Assembly (NCBI RefSeq): GCF_000934765.1
Contig: NZ_JYNN01000029.1
Location: 1 to 36,148 of the forward strand
Source of the DNA: Thiomicrospira microaerophila
GTDB lineage: Bacteria; Pseudomonadota; Gammaproteobacteria; Thiomicrospirales; Thiomicrospiraceae
DNA length: 36,148 nucleotides
Direction of reading: 5' to 3'
Part shown: positions 1 to 7,873 of the stretch, piece after piece
Layout of the letters: every line of letters starts with the position of its first letter
Numbering within the stretch: position 1 is the stretch's first letter
The notes under the pieces: generated by a model
Seen by the model: only the letters and a program-made list of their open reading frames with translations
Database searches by the model: none
Told to the model about the DNA's origin: nothing
Made by a program: the position numbers and the translations under genes

Positions 1-1458
1 GTGTTGCCAGAGGACGACAACAATAACGCTTATATTAGATTGTTAGCTGTGCGTAATAAGAACGGCATGTGTGAGGCGCAGGTGGAGTTTGATGGTTTAA
101 CGAAAGCTGGCAGTGTGAAGCGCGACAAGAAATGGCTGAAGCAGGGCGCGGATTTATTTGAACTGACTAAGCGTGATTTGTATGAGGGGTATATCATCAA
201 GGATATTTCCGTTGCGCCGGGTGATGAGTGGATGGATTTTACCTCCAAAGACGATTTTATTCGTTTAGGTGAAGGCATTGGCGGCGTAGATACACTGGCG
301 TTAAAGCGTTTGCAGATCACCAAAACGATTGAAAAACACTTAGAGCGTGAGTTGGTATTGAATCCAAAAGGCATTAAGGTATTAAGTCTGTTTTTTATTG
401 ATAAGGTGGCGAATTATCGTGCTTATGATGCGGATGGGCAACCAGGCCTGGGTGTGTATGGCCTGATTTTTGAAGAGGAATTTACCCGCTTAGCGAAGCA
501 CCCGAAATATCAGTCGTTGTTTGCTGAAATTGATTTAGAGGTTGAAGTCGAAAAGGTGCATGACGGTTATTTCGCCGCCGATAAAAAAGGCAAGTTGAAA
601 GACACGACGGGCAAAACCTTGGATGATGAATCCGCCTATCAGTTGATTATGAAAGACAAAGAACGCCTGCTTGATATGAAAACGCCATTGCGGTTTATTT
701 TTTCGCATTCGGCGTTGCGCGAAGGTTGGGATAACCCGAATGTGTTTCAGATTTGTACGCTGAATGAATCCGCTTCAACCATCAAAAAACGCCAAGAAAT
801 CGGGCGCGGTTTGCGATTGGCCGTTGATGCCACCGGCAATCGTGTGATTGATACCGGTTTTAGTGTTAATACGCTAACGGTGGTCGCCAACGAGTCTTAT
901 CACGATTTCACCGCCGCTTTGCAGCGTGAGATAGAAGAAGATGATGGCATTAAGTTTGGTGTGGTCGAGGATCATGCGTTTGCCAATATTGTGATTCAGT
1001 CTGACGATAAAGAATTGGTGTTTTTAGGCGCTGAAGATTCAGAAAAGCTGTGGAATTATTTCAAACAGCAGGATTTGATTGATAAAGCAGGTAAAGTGCA
1101 AGACCGTTTAAAGGTAGCGCTCAAAAACAATACTTTGGTGTTGCCGGATGCTTATATTCCTTATAAACCCCAAATTGAAGCGATTCTGAAAAAAGTGGCG
1201 GGGGGCTTGGATGTAAAAGATGCCAGCAAATCATTTAGTGCCACGCCGAAGAAAGAAGTGATCTTGGGGGATGATTTTAAAGCCCTTTGGAATCGGGTGA
1301 AATACAAAACGGTTTATCAGGTAAATTTTAAGCTGGATAAGTTAATCGAGGATTGCATTCACGGATTAGGATTGATGACGATTGCCAAGCCAAAGTTCAG
1401 AACGGGTCTTGCCAATGTCACGATTGATCGCAGTGGCGTGGGGGGTAGAGGGCGTTAA
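1..1458 (+). CDS. Type III restriction enzyme Res subunit, fragment (5' end outside window, frameshifted 3' end)
   Basis: This is the middle part of the Res (helicase/nuclease) subunit of a type III restriction-modification system, which moves along DNA by ATP hydrolysis and cleaves when it meets another complex. The frame is open at the first base, so the real start and the N-terminal helicase motifs (P-loop, DExx box) lie upstream of the window. Residues about 234-280 contain the late helicase motifs: SALREGWDNPNVFQ, then a QEIGRGLRL motif VI. The frame stops at 1456-1458, but homologous sequence continues in the next frame from about 1443. The switch falls on a run of six G (1440-1445); five G would restore one continuous protein ending at 2122. 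The neighbouring mod gene is not in the window. The family call is firm; whether the gene is dead, phase-variable or affected by a sequencing error is open. Confidence 0.85.
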   Translation: MLPEDDNNNAYIRLLAVRNKNGMCEAQVEFDGLTKAGSVKRDKKWLKQGADLFELTKRDLYEGYIIKDISVAPGDEWMDFTSKDDFIRLGEGIGGVDTLALKRLQITKTIEKHLERELVLNPKGIKVLSLFFIDKVANYRAYDADGQPGLGVYGLIFEEEFTRLAKHPKYQSLFAEIDLEVEVEKVHDGYFAADKKGKLKDTTGKTLDDESAYQLIMKDKERLLDMKTPLRFIFSHSALREGWDNPNVFQICTLNESASTIKKRQEIGRGLRLAVDATGNRVIDTGFSVNTLTVVANESYHDFTAALQREIEEDDGIKFGVVEDHAFANIVIQSDDKELVFLGAEDSEKLWNYFKQQDLIDKAGKVQDRLKVALKNNTLVLPDAYIPYKPQIEAILKKVAGGLDVKDASKSFSATPKKEVILGDDFKALWNRVKYKTVYQVNFKLDKLIEDCIHGLGLMTIAKPKFRTGLANVTIDRSGVGGRGR

Positions 1459-2122
1459 AGAGCTGGTGCAGACCTATGAGGCGCATTATCAATCTCTACC
1501 CGATGTATTGACCTACTTGCAAAACAAAACCCAGCTGACGCGGAAAACGCTCGCGCGGATATTGGTGGAAAGTAAGAAACTGTATGACTTTAAAAAGAAT
1601 CCACAGAAGTTTGTTGAGCAGGCACTGGATATTATCCAGCGCAAGAAAATGCATGCATTGGTGGATGGCATCAAGTATGAAAAAATCGGTGACCAGGCCT
1701 GCTACGCGCAAGAATTGTTTTTAGAGGAGGAGGAGCTTAAAGGCTATTTAGAGCAAAACATGATGGCGGTGGACAAAAGTGTTTATAGCCATATTGTGTA
1801 TGATTCGGCTACCGAGTCTTCTTTTGCACAAGGTTTGGAAACCAATGAAGCGGTGAAACTTTATACCAAGCTACCCGCCTGGTTCAAAATAGAAACCCCA
1901 CTAGGTAGCTATAACCCAGATTGGGCGGTACTGATTGAACAAGACGGCGCTGAACGCTTGTATTTTGTGGTCGAAACCAAAAGCACGCTAAACAGCGATG
2001 AACTAAGACGCGCTGAAGCCGACAAAATTCGTTGCGGCCTAGCGCACTTTGAAGCCCTTAATAACGACGTACAGTTCATCAAGGCCGCTTCAATCAGTGA
2101 TGTGATTGAACGGGTGGGTTAG
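1382..2122 (+). CDS. Type III restriction enzyme Res subunit, C-terminal fragment with nuclease motif
   Basis: This is the rest of the same res gene after the frameshift. Only the part from about 1443 onward is homologous (GVEGVKELVQTYEAHY onward); the ATG at 1382 lies in the out-of-frame overlap and is probably not a natural start. Near the C-terminus, NPDWAVL followed by YFVVETKST forms the PD...(E)xK nuclease signature of type III Res proteins, so the cleavage domain is intact but disconnected from the helicase. The gene ends at 2120-2122, convergent with the DUF1640 pseudogene 14 bp away. Without a frame correction this piece probably makes no functional enzyme. Confidence 0.75.
   Translation: MPSQSSERVLPMSRLIAVAWGVEGVKELVQTYEAHYQSLPDVLTYLQNKTQLTRKTLARILVESKKLYDFKKNPQKFVEQALDIIQRKKMHALVDGIKYEKIGDQACYAQELFLEEEELKGYLEQNMMAVDKSVYSHIVYDSATESSFAQGLETNEAVKLYTKLPAWFKIETPLGSYNPDWAVLIEQDGAERLYFVVETKSTLNSDELRRAEADKIRCGLAHFEALNNDVQFIKAASISDVIERVG
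1440..1445 (+). other. Run of six G at the res frameshift point
   Basis: The run G6 sits exactly where homology passes from the first to the second frame of the res gene. Removing one G gives GVGVEGVKEL and a continuous frame to 2122. A short homopolymer is a common place for slippage, assembly error or phase variation. Six bases is short for a true phase-variable tract. Confidence 0.6.
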
Positions 2123-2135
2123 CGTTGTAGGGGTG

Positions 2136-2465
2136 TTATTTGACTAGGACTTGCAGTAGAGGAATGACTTGAATAGCAATGACTAAGCCAATCATCCATT
2201 TCACTAGGAGCCTGTAGGACTAAACCGGTCGAAGCGAAAAAAATGGCCAAATCCAGCTTTTTTGCAGCCGATTGGCTTTAGTCCGACAGGCTCCTAGCAT
2301 GATTTCTTTACGAACAGGTTCAAGTTCTTTTTGTAGATCATACTTGGTGACAAGCTGAGTTTCCTATGCGTCGCGCACAGCATTGGCTTCTGCTTGATCT
2401 TCGCTCATGCCTGAAGATTTTAATGTTTTAACAAACTTTAATCTATCAAATGAGATCGTTGACAT
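2136..2465 (-). pseudogene. DUF1640 (CCDC90-like) coiled-coil membrane protein, disrupted
   Basis: This is read on the minus strand from an ATG at 2465, preceded by an AGGGAA ribosome site. The start MSTISFDRLKFVKTLKSSG, followed by MSEDQAEANAV and VTKYDLQKELEPVRKEI, is typical of small DUF1640 proteins: an N-terminal FDTLKFVKRLK-like box, a coiled coil and a C-terminal membrane helix. A TAG at 2366-2364 interrupts it after NAVRDA, probably from a CAG codon. An 86-bp inverted-repeat element then splits it at 2208-2293. The C-terminal helix continues on the far side as LVKWMIGLVIAIQVIPLL and ends at a TAA (2138-2136). Removing the element and one CTAG copy joins KEIM to LVKWMIG in frame. The function of DUF1640 proteins is poorly known. 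The call as a broken gene is strong. Confidence 0.8.
2204..2297. mobile_element. 86-bp MITE-like palindromic element with CTAG target duplication
   Basis: Arms 2204-2224 and 2277-2297 are inverted repeats of 21 bases with one mismatch, and pairing continues imperfectly inward, so the whole unit is close to one long palindrome. The ends are GAGCCTGT...ACAGGCTC, flanked on both sides by CTAG (2204-2207 and 2294-2297). Deleting the 86-bp core (2208-2293) and one CTAG restores the reading frame of the DUF1640 gene, which is direct evidence of insertion with a 4-bp duplication. A CTAG-type duplication is known for IS5-family elements, so a non-autonomous IS5-like derivative is plausible, though no transposase is present here. 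Confidence 0.8.
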
Positions 2466-2507
2466 GAGTCGTTCCCTATGAAATCATTTGCTTTATCATA
2501 TCACAAA

Positions 2508-2537
2508 ACAAAAACCCCGTTTTATGTGGAAACGAGG
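2508..2537 (-). terminator. Intrinsic terminator downstream of rhlE
   Basis: On the minus strand CCTCGTTT pairs with AAAACGGGG (one T-G pair) around a six-base loop, followed by a TTTTTGTTTTG tract. It lies 72 bp past the rhlE stop codon, in the direction expected to end that transcript and shield the DUF1640 pseudogene. Confidence 0.65.
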
Positions 2538-2608
2538 CTATAAGGCTTGTCTTTCAGTGTGTGCTGACACCCTGCGCGACGTCGCAGGGTTTAACGTCCG
2601 AGATGCGG

Positions 2609-3955
2609 TTATCTTGCGCCTGAGTTTTTAGCGGCTTGACCACCGGATTTGCGGTCGCGGGTTGGCCAGCGGTTTGGTTTGGGGGCGCTGGGCTTGCCGT
2701 CTGCGTTGCGGCTGTTGCGTGCAGGGCCATTTCGCCCTGCACCCGGTTTGCTATTGCGTGAGCTGCCTGCAGGTGAAGGCGAGCGTCTTGGTTTGCGATC
2801 CATCGAGGTTTCTGGCACGTTGTGATTAGGTTCAAAGCCGGGTTCAAAGCGTCTTGGAACTAGCTTGCCGGTTAGGTGTTCAATGCCTGCGAGCAGTTCT
2901 ACTTCGTCGGCACAGACGAGCGATAAGGCTTCACCTTTAGATCCCGCACGTCCTGTTCGTCCAATGCGGTGCACATAGTCTTCGGACACATTGGGTAGGT
3001 CAATGTTAATCACGTGCGGTAATAGGTCAATGTCGATGCCGCGTGCGGCAATATCGGTGGCTACGAGGACGCGAATTTTATTGGCTTTGAAGTCGGCAAG
3101 TGCTTTGGTGCGTGCTCCTTGGCTTTTGTTGCCGTGCAGGGCGGCGGCTGGGATGCCCGCTTGATTTAGTTTTTCACAAATGCGGTTGGCACCATGTTTT
3201 GTTTTGCTGAAGGCTAAAACCTGTTGCCATTGGTTGTCGGCAACCAAGTGAATAAGCAGTTCTGTTTTACGTGCCTTGTCAACCGGGATAACGGTTTGCA
3301 AAACCAGTTCCGTGGTGCTGTTGGGCGGTGTGACCGAAACTTGTTTGGGTGCGTTTAGAAACTGATGCGCAAGTTGTTTAATTGAATCCGAGAAGGTGGC
3401 CGAGAACATCAGGGTTTGGCGTTTTTTCGGCAGTAATTTGGCAATGCGCTTAAGGTCATGGATAAAGCCCATGTCGAGCATGCGGTCGGCTTCGTCAAGT
3501 ACCAGTACTTCGAGTTGATCAAAGCTGACGGCGTTTTGTGAGTGCAGGTCAAGCAGGCGACCGGGGGTTGCAACAAGTACATCGACACCGCGGCGTAGCT
3601 TCATCATTTGTGGGTTGATGCTGACGCCACCAAACACTACGGCGGAGTGGAGTTTTAAGTGCTTGCCGTAGTTAACCACGCTTTCATGTACCTGAGCCGC
3701 CAATTCACGGGTGGGGGTTAAAACCAGTGCGCGAACTTGGTTGGCTTTGGGTGATGTGCCTTTGGCTAGGTTGTGTAAAACCGGCAGTGTAAAGCCGGCG
3801 GTTTTTCCTGTGCCCGTTTGTGCGGCTGCCATCAAGTCGTCACCTTGTAAGACCAGTGGTATCGCTTGTTGTTGAATCGGGGTGGGGGTGGTGTAGCCTT
3901 CGTCGGCGACAGCTTGTACCAGTGATGGGTGGAGGTTTAATTCATTAAATAACAT
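2609..3955 (-). CDS. rhlE: DEAD-box ATP-dependent RNA helicase, RhlE type
   Basis: This is an ATP-dependent RNA helicase, likely acting in rRNA maturation and mRNA turnover. The ATG at 3955 is chosen because [16 protein letters not shown] is the usual family N-terminus; a longer frame to 4024 adds 23 residues unlike the family. Visible motifs are the Q motif ([14 protein letters not shown], 20-33), AQTGTGKT (45-52), PTRELAAQ (81-88), TPGRLLD, DEAD (154-157), SAT (185-187), ARGID and [10 protein letters not shown]. After about residue 385 the protein becomes a low-complexity tail rich in Arg, Pro, Gly, Asn and Lys, as in RhlE proteins, likely for non-specific RNA binding. The length is 448 residues. 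It stands alone on the minus strand between a MITE-like insertion and its own terminator. DEAD-box identity is certain; the RhlE subtype is likely. Confidence 0.88.
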   Translation of the reverse strand: MLFNELNLHPSLVQAVADEGYTTPTPIQQQAIPLVLQGDDLMAAAQTGTGKTAGFTLPVLHNLAKGTSPKANQVRALVLTPTRELAAQVHESVVNYGKHLKLHSAVVFGGVSINPQMMKLRRGVDVLVATPGRLLDLHSQNAVSFDQLEVLVLDEADRMLDMGFIHDLKRIAKLLPKKRQTLMFSATFSDSIKQLAHQFLNAPKQVSVTPPNSTTELVLQTVIPVDKARKTELLIHLVADNQWQQVLAFSKTKHGANRICEKLNQAGIPAAALHGNKSQGARTKALADFKANKIRVLVATDIAARGIDIDLLPHVINIDLPNVSEDYVHRIGRTGRAGSKGEALSLVCADEVELLAGIEHLTGKLVPRRFEPGFEPNHNVPETSMDRKPRRSPSPAGSSRNSKPGAGRNGPARNSRNADGKPSAPKPNRWPTRDRKSGGQAAKNSGAR

Positions 3956-4143
3956 TGTCTTCAGACCTTTAGCGCAGTGCGCAGTAAGTGAAGCGATCTG
4001 AAGTGCAAGCAAACCAAACCGCAAAACCGTTAAGTATGCGGCATAATCGAGTTTTTTACAACCAGGCCTGGCTGAAAAGATCGGTTAAGTCAGGGCAAAC
4101 GCATCTAAAGTAAATAATAAAACAACAAATTACAATCAGGTCT

Positions 4144-4168
4144 CGCTCCCACGTTGAACGTGGGAGCG
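4144..4168. repeat. REP-like palindrome inside the MITE
   Basis: CGCTCCCACG (4144-4153) pairs with CGTGGGAGCG (4159-4168), and the bases between (TTGAA) extend the pairing to almost a full 25-base palindrome. Sequences of the form GCTCCCACG...CGTGGGAGC are widely dispersed in gammaproteobacterial genomes. Confidence 0.65.
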
Positions 4169-4216
4169 CCTTGGACTTGGGTTCAAGAGCTGTTTCATAG
4201 GTTAAATCGGTCTGCA

Positions 4217-4237
4217 TTCCCACGCACAGCGTGGGAA
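4217..4237. repeat. Second REP-like palindrome inside the MITE
   Basis: TTCCCACGC (4217-4225) pairs perfectly with GCGTGGGAA (4229-4237) over a 3-base loop. It is related to the palindrome 50 bp upstream (shared CCCACG/CGTGGG), so the two make a paired arrangement within the transposed unit. Confidence 0.65.
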
Positions 4238-4305
4238 CGAGGTTAATCAAGCCTATTGCTATTATTTTTTATTATTTAGATGCGTTTGCCCTGTCGGTTA
4301 AGTGG

Positions 4306-5370
4306 TTATTTATGATATTGAGGACTGAGTTCAACCACGGCGTTGATAAACGCACCGGCATGTTCTGGTTTGACTTCTGGGTGAATGCCGTGTCCCAAGT
4401 TAAACACATGGCCTGAGCCTTGGCCGTATTTTTCAAGGATAATGGCGACTTCTTGGCGAATGCGTTCCGGTGAGGCATAGAGCATGCTCGGGTCCATATT
4501 GCCTTGCAGCGCAACGCGATCTCCCACACGGCGACGGGCGTCATCAATATCCGTTGTCCAGTCTAGGCCGAGTGCGTCCGCACCGGTATCCGCCATGGCT
4601 TCTAACCATTGCCCGCCGCCTTTGGTGAACAGGATGACCGGAATTTTTTCGCCATTATGTTCACGCTTGAGGCCATTGACTATTTTTGCCATGTAGTTGA
4701 GTGAAAATTCTTTGTAATCACGAGGGGTTAAGACGCCACCCCACGTATCGAACACCTGTACGGCCTGTGCACCTGCTTCGATTTGAGCATTGAGATAGGC
4801 GATGACGGAATCGGCTAACACATCGAGCATCTGGTGCAGGGTAGCTGGTTCGTCGTACATCATGGCTTTAATTTTAGAAAAGGTTTTGCTTGTGCCGCCT
4901 TCCACCATATAGGTCGCCAGTGTCCACGGGCTGCCAGAAAAACCAATCAGTGGCACGCGGCCATTGAGGGCTTTGCGAATGGTGCTAACGGCGTTCATCA
5001 CGTAGCCAAGGTCGGATGCCATATCGGGCACATAGAGTTTCTTTACGTCGGCGAGATTGCGAATGGGTTTATCAAAAACCGGGCCTTCGCCAGTTTCAAA
5101 TCGCAATCCTAAGCCCATGGCGTCGGGAATAGTAAGGATGTCGGAAAACAAAATGGCGGCATCCAGCGGAAAACGTTCAAGGGGTTGCAGGGTTACCTCA
5201 CAGGCAAATTCGGCGTTGCGGCACAGGTCCATAAACGAGCCCGCTTGGGCGCGACTGGCACGGTATTCTGGTAAATAACGTCCAGCTTGGCGCATCATCC
5301 ATACAGGTGTGCGATCAACAGGTTGGCGGGTGAGTGCGCGAAGGAAGCGGTCGTTTTGTAATGCTGACAT
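4306..5370 (-). CDS. hemE: Uroporphyrinogen decarboxylase
   Basis: This cytosolic enzyme removes four carboxyl groups from uroporphyrinogen III to give coproporphyrinogen III in haem synthesis. The N-terminus contains the signature [23 protein letters not shown] (about residues 15-37), the FSDIL box near 75 carries the catalytic aspartate, and [17 protein letters not shown] and ALGLDWTTD follow. The end [10 protein letters not shown]...P is the usual C-terminal signature. At 354 residues it is normal length. The ATG at 5370 is preceded by AAAAGGG. The gene is separated from rpmE2 upstream by a terminator, so it has its own promoter in 5371-5452. The 3' end abuts a MITE-like insertion a few bases past the stop codon. 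Confidence 0.97.
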   Translation of the reverse strand: MSALQNDRFLRALTRQPVDRTPVWMMRQAGRYLPEYRASRAQAGSFMDLCRNAEFACEVTLQPLERFPLDAAILFSDILTIPDAMGLGLRFETGEGPVFDKPIRNLADVKKLYVPDMASDLGYVMNAVSTIRKALNGRVPLIGFSGSPWTLATYMVEGGTSKTFSKIKAMMYDEPATLHQMLDVLADSVIAYLNAQIEAGAQAVQVFDTWGGVLTPRDYKEFSLNYMAKIVNGLKREHNGEKIPVILFTKGGGQWLEAMADTGADALGLDWTTDIDDARRRVGDRVALQGNMDPSMLYASPERIRQEVAIILEKYGQGSGHVFNLGHGIHPEVKPEHAGAFINAVVELSPQYHK

Positions 5371-5452
5371 GGAGAACCCTTTTCAAAAAATCAAAACGGC
5401 TATTTTAACGCTAAACGCGGGAGGTGTCATTTTTAGTCGGTAAATAGACAAT

Positions 5453-5480
5453 AAAAAAGCCGCAATGAAGCGGCTTTTTG
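5453..5480. terminator. Bidirectional intrinsic terminator after rpmE2
   Basis: AAAAAGCCGC and GCGGCTTTTT form a GC-rich hairpin with an A run on one side and a T run on the other, so it can work on either strand. It sits 25 bp after the rpmE2 stop codon and ends the trxA-rho-rpmE2 series on the minus strand before hemE. Confidence 0.9.
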
Positions 5481-5505
5481 TAAGAAGGTAGAGACCTGCT
5501 TGGTT

Positions 5506-5757
5506 TTAGCGACGTAGCGAGCCGTATTTTTGACGGAACTTTTCAACGCGACCTTCGGTGTCAACAAGTGTTTGCTTACCAGTATAAAACGGGTGTGACG
5601 CACTTGATACTTCAACACGAACCAATGGGTAGTCTTTACCGTCTAATGTAATGGTTTCGCCAGAAGTTTTTAGGGTTGAACGAGTTAAGAAAGTTTCACC
5701 AGTAGAAATATCCTGGAAAACCACCTCGTTGTATTCTGGGTGAATGTCTGCTCTCAT
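5506..5757 (-). CDS. rpmE2: 50S ribosomal protein L31, type B
   Basis: This is a small ribosomal protein that helps bridge the large and small subunits. The sequence [16 protein letters not shown], with [15 protein letters not shown] and VEKFRQKYG, is clearly L31. No zinc-binding cysteines are present, which marks the zinc-independent (type B, C-minus) form. In many bacteria type B L31 is induced under zinc limitation, but here it may be the only copy and constitutive; no Zur site was recognised. The length is 83 residues. It follows rho on the minus strand with a good promoter in the gap. Confidence 0.95.
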   Translation of the reverse strand: MRADIHPEYNEVVFQDISTGETFLTRSTLKTSGETITLDGKDYPLVRVEVSSASHPFYTGKQTLVDTEGRVEKFRQKYGSLRR

Positions 5758-5799
5758 AATGACGGTCCAAGTTTAATGGGGTTTAAAATTAAAGACGAG

Positions 5800-5827
5800 A
5801 TTTTAACAGAGTTTCTGTTTAAATCAA
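5800..5827 (-). promoter_or_regulatory. Probable sigma-70 promoter for rpmE2
   Basis: On the minus strand TTGATT (5827-5822) and TGT-TAAAAT (extended -10, hexamer 5805-5800) are spaced by 16 bases, about 45 bp before the rpmE2 start. The same 15-mer AAACTCTGTTAAAAT recurs upstream of the EAL-HDOD gene near 23692-23706. Confidence 0.45.
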
Positions 5828-5875
5828 GCCCAGCTGATACTTTTTTATTTAAAACAGTTTTTTTAAAACAGTTTA

Positions 5876-7135
5876 TTAACGTTTCATTGATTGAAATAAA
5901 GCGGCATTGGTTTTGCTGACTTTCATTTGATCAATAAGGGTTTCGATCGCTTCGACTTCATTCATCGTGTGTAAGAAGCGACGAAGAATCCAAATGTTTT
6001 GTAGCTCTTCTTGGGTGGTGAGCAACTCTTCTTTACGCGTGCCGGACTTGTTTAAGTTGATGGCAGGGAAGGTGCGTTTTTCGGCAATATTACGTGAAAG
6101 ATGCAGTTCCATGTTACCTGTACCTTTAAATTCTTCAAAAATGACTTCATCCATTTTCGAGCCGGTATCGACTAACGCGGTAGCGATGATGGTGAGTGAG
6201 CCACCTTCTTCAATGTTGCGCGCGGCACCAAAGAAGCGTTTTGGGCGGTGTAGTGCGTTGGCATCCACACCACCGGTCAAAATTTTGCCTGATGAAGGTA
6301 CAACAGTGTTGTAGGCACGTGCTAAACGGGTAATCGAATCAAGTAGGATGACTACGTCGGTTTTGTGTTCAACTAGACGTTTGGCTTTTTCAATGACCAT
6401 TTCGGCCACTTGAACATGGCGGGTAGCCGGCTCGTCAAACGTAGAGGCAATCACTTCACCCTTTACGGTGCGTTGCATTTCGGTCACTTCTTCTGGTCTT
6501 TCGTCGATGAGCAGTACGATCAGGTAGCATTCAGGGTAGTTTTCAGCAATCGACTGCGCAAGGCTTTGCATGATCACGGTTTTACCGGATTTGGGTGGCG
6601 CGACAATCAAGCCACGCTGGCCTTTACCGATGGGTGAAGCTAAGTCAATAATGCGTGGGGTAATGTCTTCGGTGCTGCCGTTGCCAATTTCCATACGCAT
6701 GCGGGTGTCAGCATGCAAGGGGGTTAGGTTTTCAAATGCAATTTTGCGACGCGCGATTTCTGGTTCTTCAAAGTTGATTTTATTTACTTTAAGTAAGGCA
6801 AAGTAACGTTCACCTTCTTTGGGTGGGCGGATTTTGCCTTCAACTGTGTCGCCAGTGCGTAATCCAAAGCGGCGAATCTGGCTGGGTGATACATAGAGAT
6901 CGTCAGGGCCGGCAAGATAGGAACCATCACCCGAGCGAAGGAAACCAAAGCCGTCGGGCAGAATTTCAAGTACGCCGACACCAAAAATGTCTTCACCTTT
7001 TTGGGCGTGACCTTTAAGGATGGCAAAAATAATATCTTGTTTACGTTGGCGGGCGAGATTGCTATCTAGCTCCATTTCGGTAACGAGGTCTAAAAGTGAG
7101 GCAGCGGATAATTTTTTTAAGTCTGATAAATTCAT
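5876..7135 (-). CDS. rho: Transcription termination factor Rho
   Basis: This hexameric RNA-dependent ATPase ends transcription at factor-dependent sites. The N-terminal helical domain begins [17 protein letters not shown]. The RNA-binding domain has GFGFLR (62-67) and [12 protein letters not shown] (79-90). The ATPase has the P-loop APPKSGKT (179-186), then [12 protein letters not shown] and [11 protein letters not shown], and the R-loop region near [11 protein letters not shown]. At 419 residues it is the standard proteobacterial size, with no inserted domain. It lies 117 bp downstream of trxA on the same strand, a common pairing, with a strong hairpin in the gap. Rho usually limits its own synthesis through its leader. 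Confidence 0.98.
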   Translation of the reverse strand: MNLSDLKKLSAASLLDLVTEMELDSNLARQRKQDIIFAILKGHAQKGEDIFGVGVLEILPDGFGFLRSGDGSYLAGPDDLYVSPSQIRRFGLRTGDTVEGKIRPPKEGERYFALLKVNKINFEEPEIARRKIAFENLTPLHADTRMRMEIGNGSTEDITPRIIDLASPIGKGQRGLIVAPPKSGKTVIMQSLAQSIAENYPECYLIVLLIDERPEEVTEMQRTVKGEVIASTFDEPATRHVQVAEMVIEKAKRLVEHKTDVVILLDSITRLARAYNTVVPSSGKILTGGVDANALHRPKRFFGAARNIEEGGSLTIIATALVDTGSKMDEVIFEEFKGTGNMELHLSRNIAEKRTFPAINLNKSGTRKEELLTTQEELQNIWILRRFLHTMNEVEAIETLIDQMKVSKTNAALFQSMKR

Positions 7136-7218
7136 AATGGTTTTGCGTTCGTCTGAAAAGTAAATAGAAAAGCCAGCAGGCAGATTGGAAAAGGTGAAGT
7201 GGGTTAAGCGTAAAGCCG

Positions 7219-7246
7219 GGGTGTACCGAACTTAATCGGTACACCC
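7219..7246 (-). promoter_or_regulatory. Perfect 11-bp hairpin in the trxA-rho gap
   Basis: GGGTGTACCGA (7219-7229) pairs perfectly with TCGGTACACCC (7236-7246) over a 6-base loop, directly after the trxA stop codon. No T run follows on the minus strand, so it is not a standard intrinsic terminator. It may protect the 3' end of trxA mRNA or form part of the rho leader. Confidence 0.6.
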
Positions 7247-7252
7247 TTGGTA

Positions 7253-7579
7253 TTATAGGTTGCTGTCTAAGAAATTACATAATTGTGTTTTAGACAACGC
7301 GCCCACTTGGGTCGCATCAACTTGACCATTTTTGAATAGCATTAACGTTGGGATGCCACGCACACCATATTGCGGCGGTGTAGATGGGTTTTCGTCAATA
7401 TTCAGTTTTACAATTTTAACCTTGCCTGCGTATTCGGCCGCCACTTCATCAAGGATAGGTGCAATCATTTTGCAAGGTCCGCACCATTCGGCCCAGAAAT
7501 CAACTAAAACAGGTAGTTCAGAGCTTGATACTTCAGCATCGAAATTGGCGTCAGAGGTTGCAATAATTTTGTCACTCAT
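7253..7579 (-). CDS. trxA: Thioredoxin
   Basis: This small cytosolic disulfide reductase supplies electrons to ribonucleotide reductase, methionine sulfoxide reductase and similar enzymes. The active site WCGPC is at residues 32-36 in [14 protein letters not shown], and the cis-proline is in RGIPTLMLF (Pro77). The length, 108 residues, matches classical Trx1. An excellent ribosome site AAGGAG lies 7 bases before the ATG at 7579. The gene is divergent from uvrD and upstream of rho, the order seen in many gammaproteobacteria. Substitutions such as [10 protein letters not shown] are normal variation. Confidence 0.97.
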   Translation of the reverse strand: MSDKIIATSDANFDAEVSSSELPVLVDFWAEWCGPCKMIAPILDEVAAEYAGKVKIVKLNIDENPSTPPQYGVRGIPTLMLFKNGQVDATQVGALSKTQLCNFLDSNL

Positions 7580-7873
7580 AGGTAACTCCTTAATTTTATT
7601 ATTTTAAAATACGAAAAACGTTGGATTTTGCTTGTGTGTCGGTTATTTCGTATCGTTCAAGTTATGTTAAAGGTGGGGGTGTTGACCAATGTTAACTAAA
7701 ATATAACGTGCTTTCGCACCCCTTTAAAATACATTCTGGCAATTATTACACTAATCAGGTGTTCAATGCAAGATGTTGTTACGAATTTAATTTCTTAACG
7801 CGACTATTTTTTGGTTTTTAATGCCATTTAGCGTAGCATACGCTTATTAATTAGATTAACAAAAGAAATAAAC
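7580..7873. promoter_or_regulatory. Divergent intergenic region trxA / uvrD
   Basis: No gene is visible in this 294-bp AT-rich stretch. It must carry the promoters of both divergent genes. A TTGACC at about 7683 with a TATAAC 14 bases later is a poor plus-strand match because the spacer is short, and no confident promoter can be named. A small GTGC-TTTC-GCAC hairpin lies near 7709-7720. Confidence 0.35.

Larger units (their letters stand above)
4081..4303. mobile_element. 203-bp MITE-like element with perfect 19-bp inverted ends and 10-bp target duplication
   Basis: The core element spans 4091-4293. Its left end CAGGGCAAACGCATCTAAA (4091-4109) is repeated perfectly in inverted orientation at 4275-4293. 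It is flanked by the direct repeat TCGGTTAAGT at 4081-4090 and 4294-4303, a 10-bp target duplication. The interior is AT-rich near both ends and carries two hairpins of the CTCCCACG...CGTGGGAG class. No transposase is present. Duplications of about 10 bp are typical of IS4-like elements, so it may be mobilised in trans by such an element; this is inference. It lies between the hemE 3' end and the rhlE start, leaving both genes intact. Confidence 0.8.

Noticed and set aside
2570-2589. CCCTGCG/CGCAGGG hairpin near the rhlE 3' end, as a terminator
   Set aside because: It has no T run after the stem on the minus strand; the hairpin at 2515-2537 is the better terminator.
4056-4250. Minus-strand open frame of 64 codons
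   Set aside because: It is the translation of the REP-like palindromes and the MITE (VPTLCVGMQ-type sequence), not a gene.
5967-6314. Plus-strand frame antisense to rho
   Set aside because: It is a shadow of the conserved rho coding sequence, with no ribosome site or family match.
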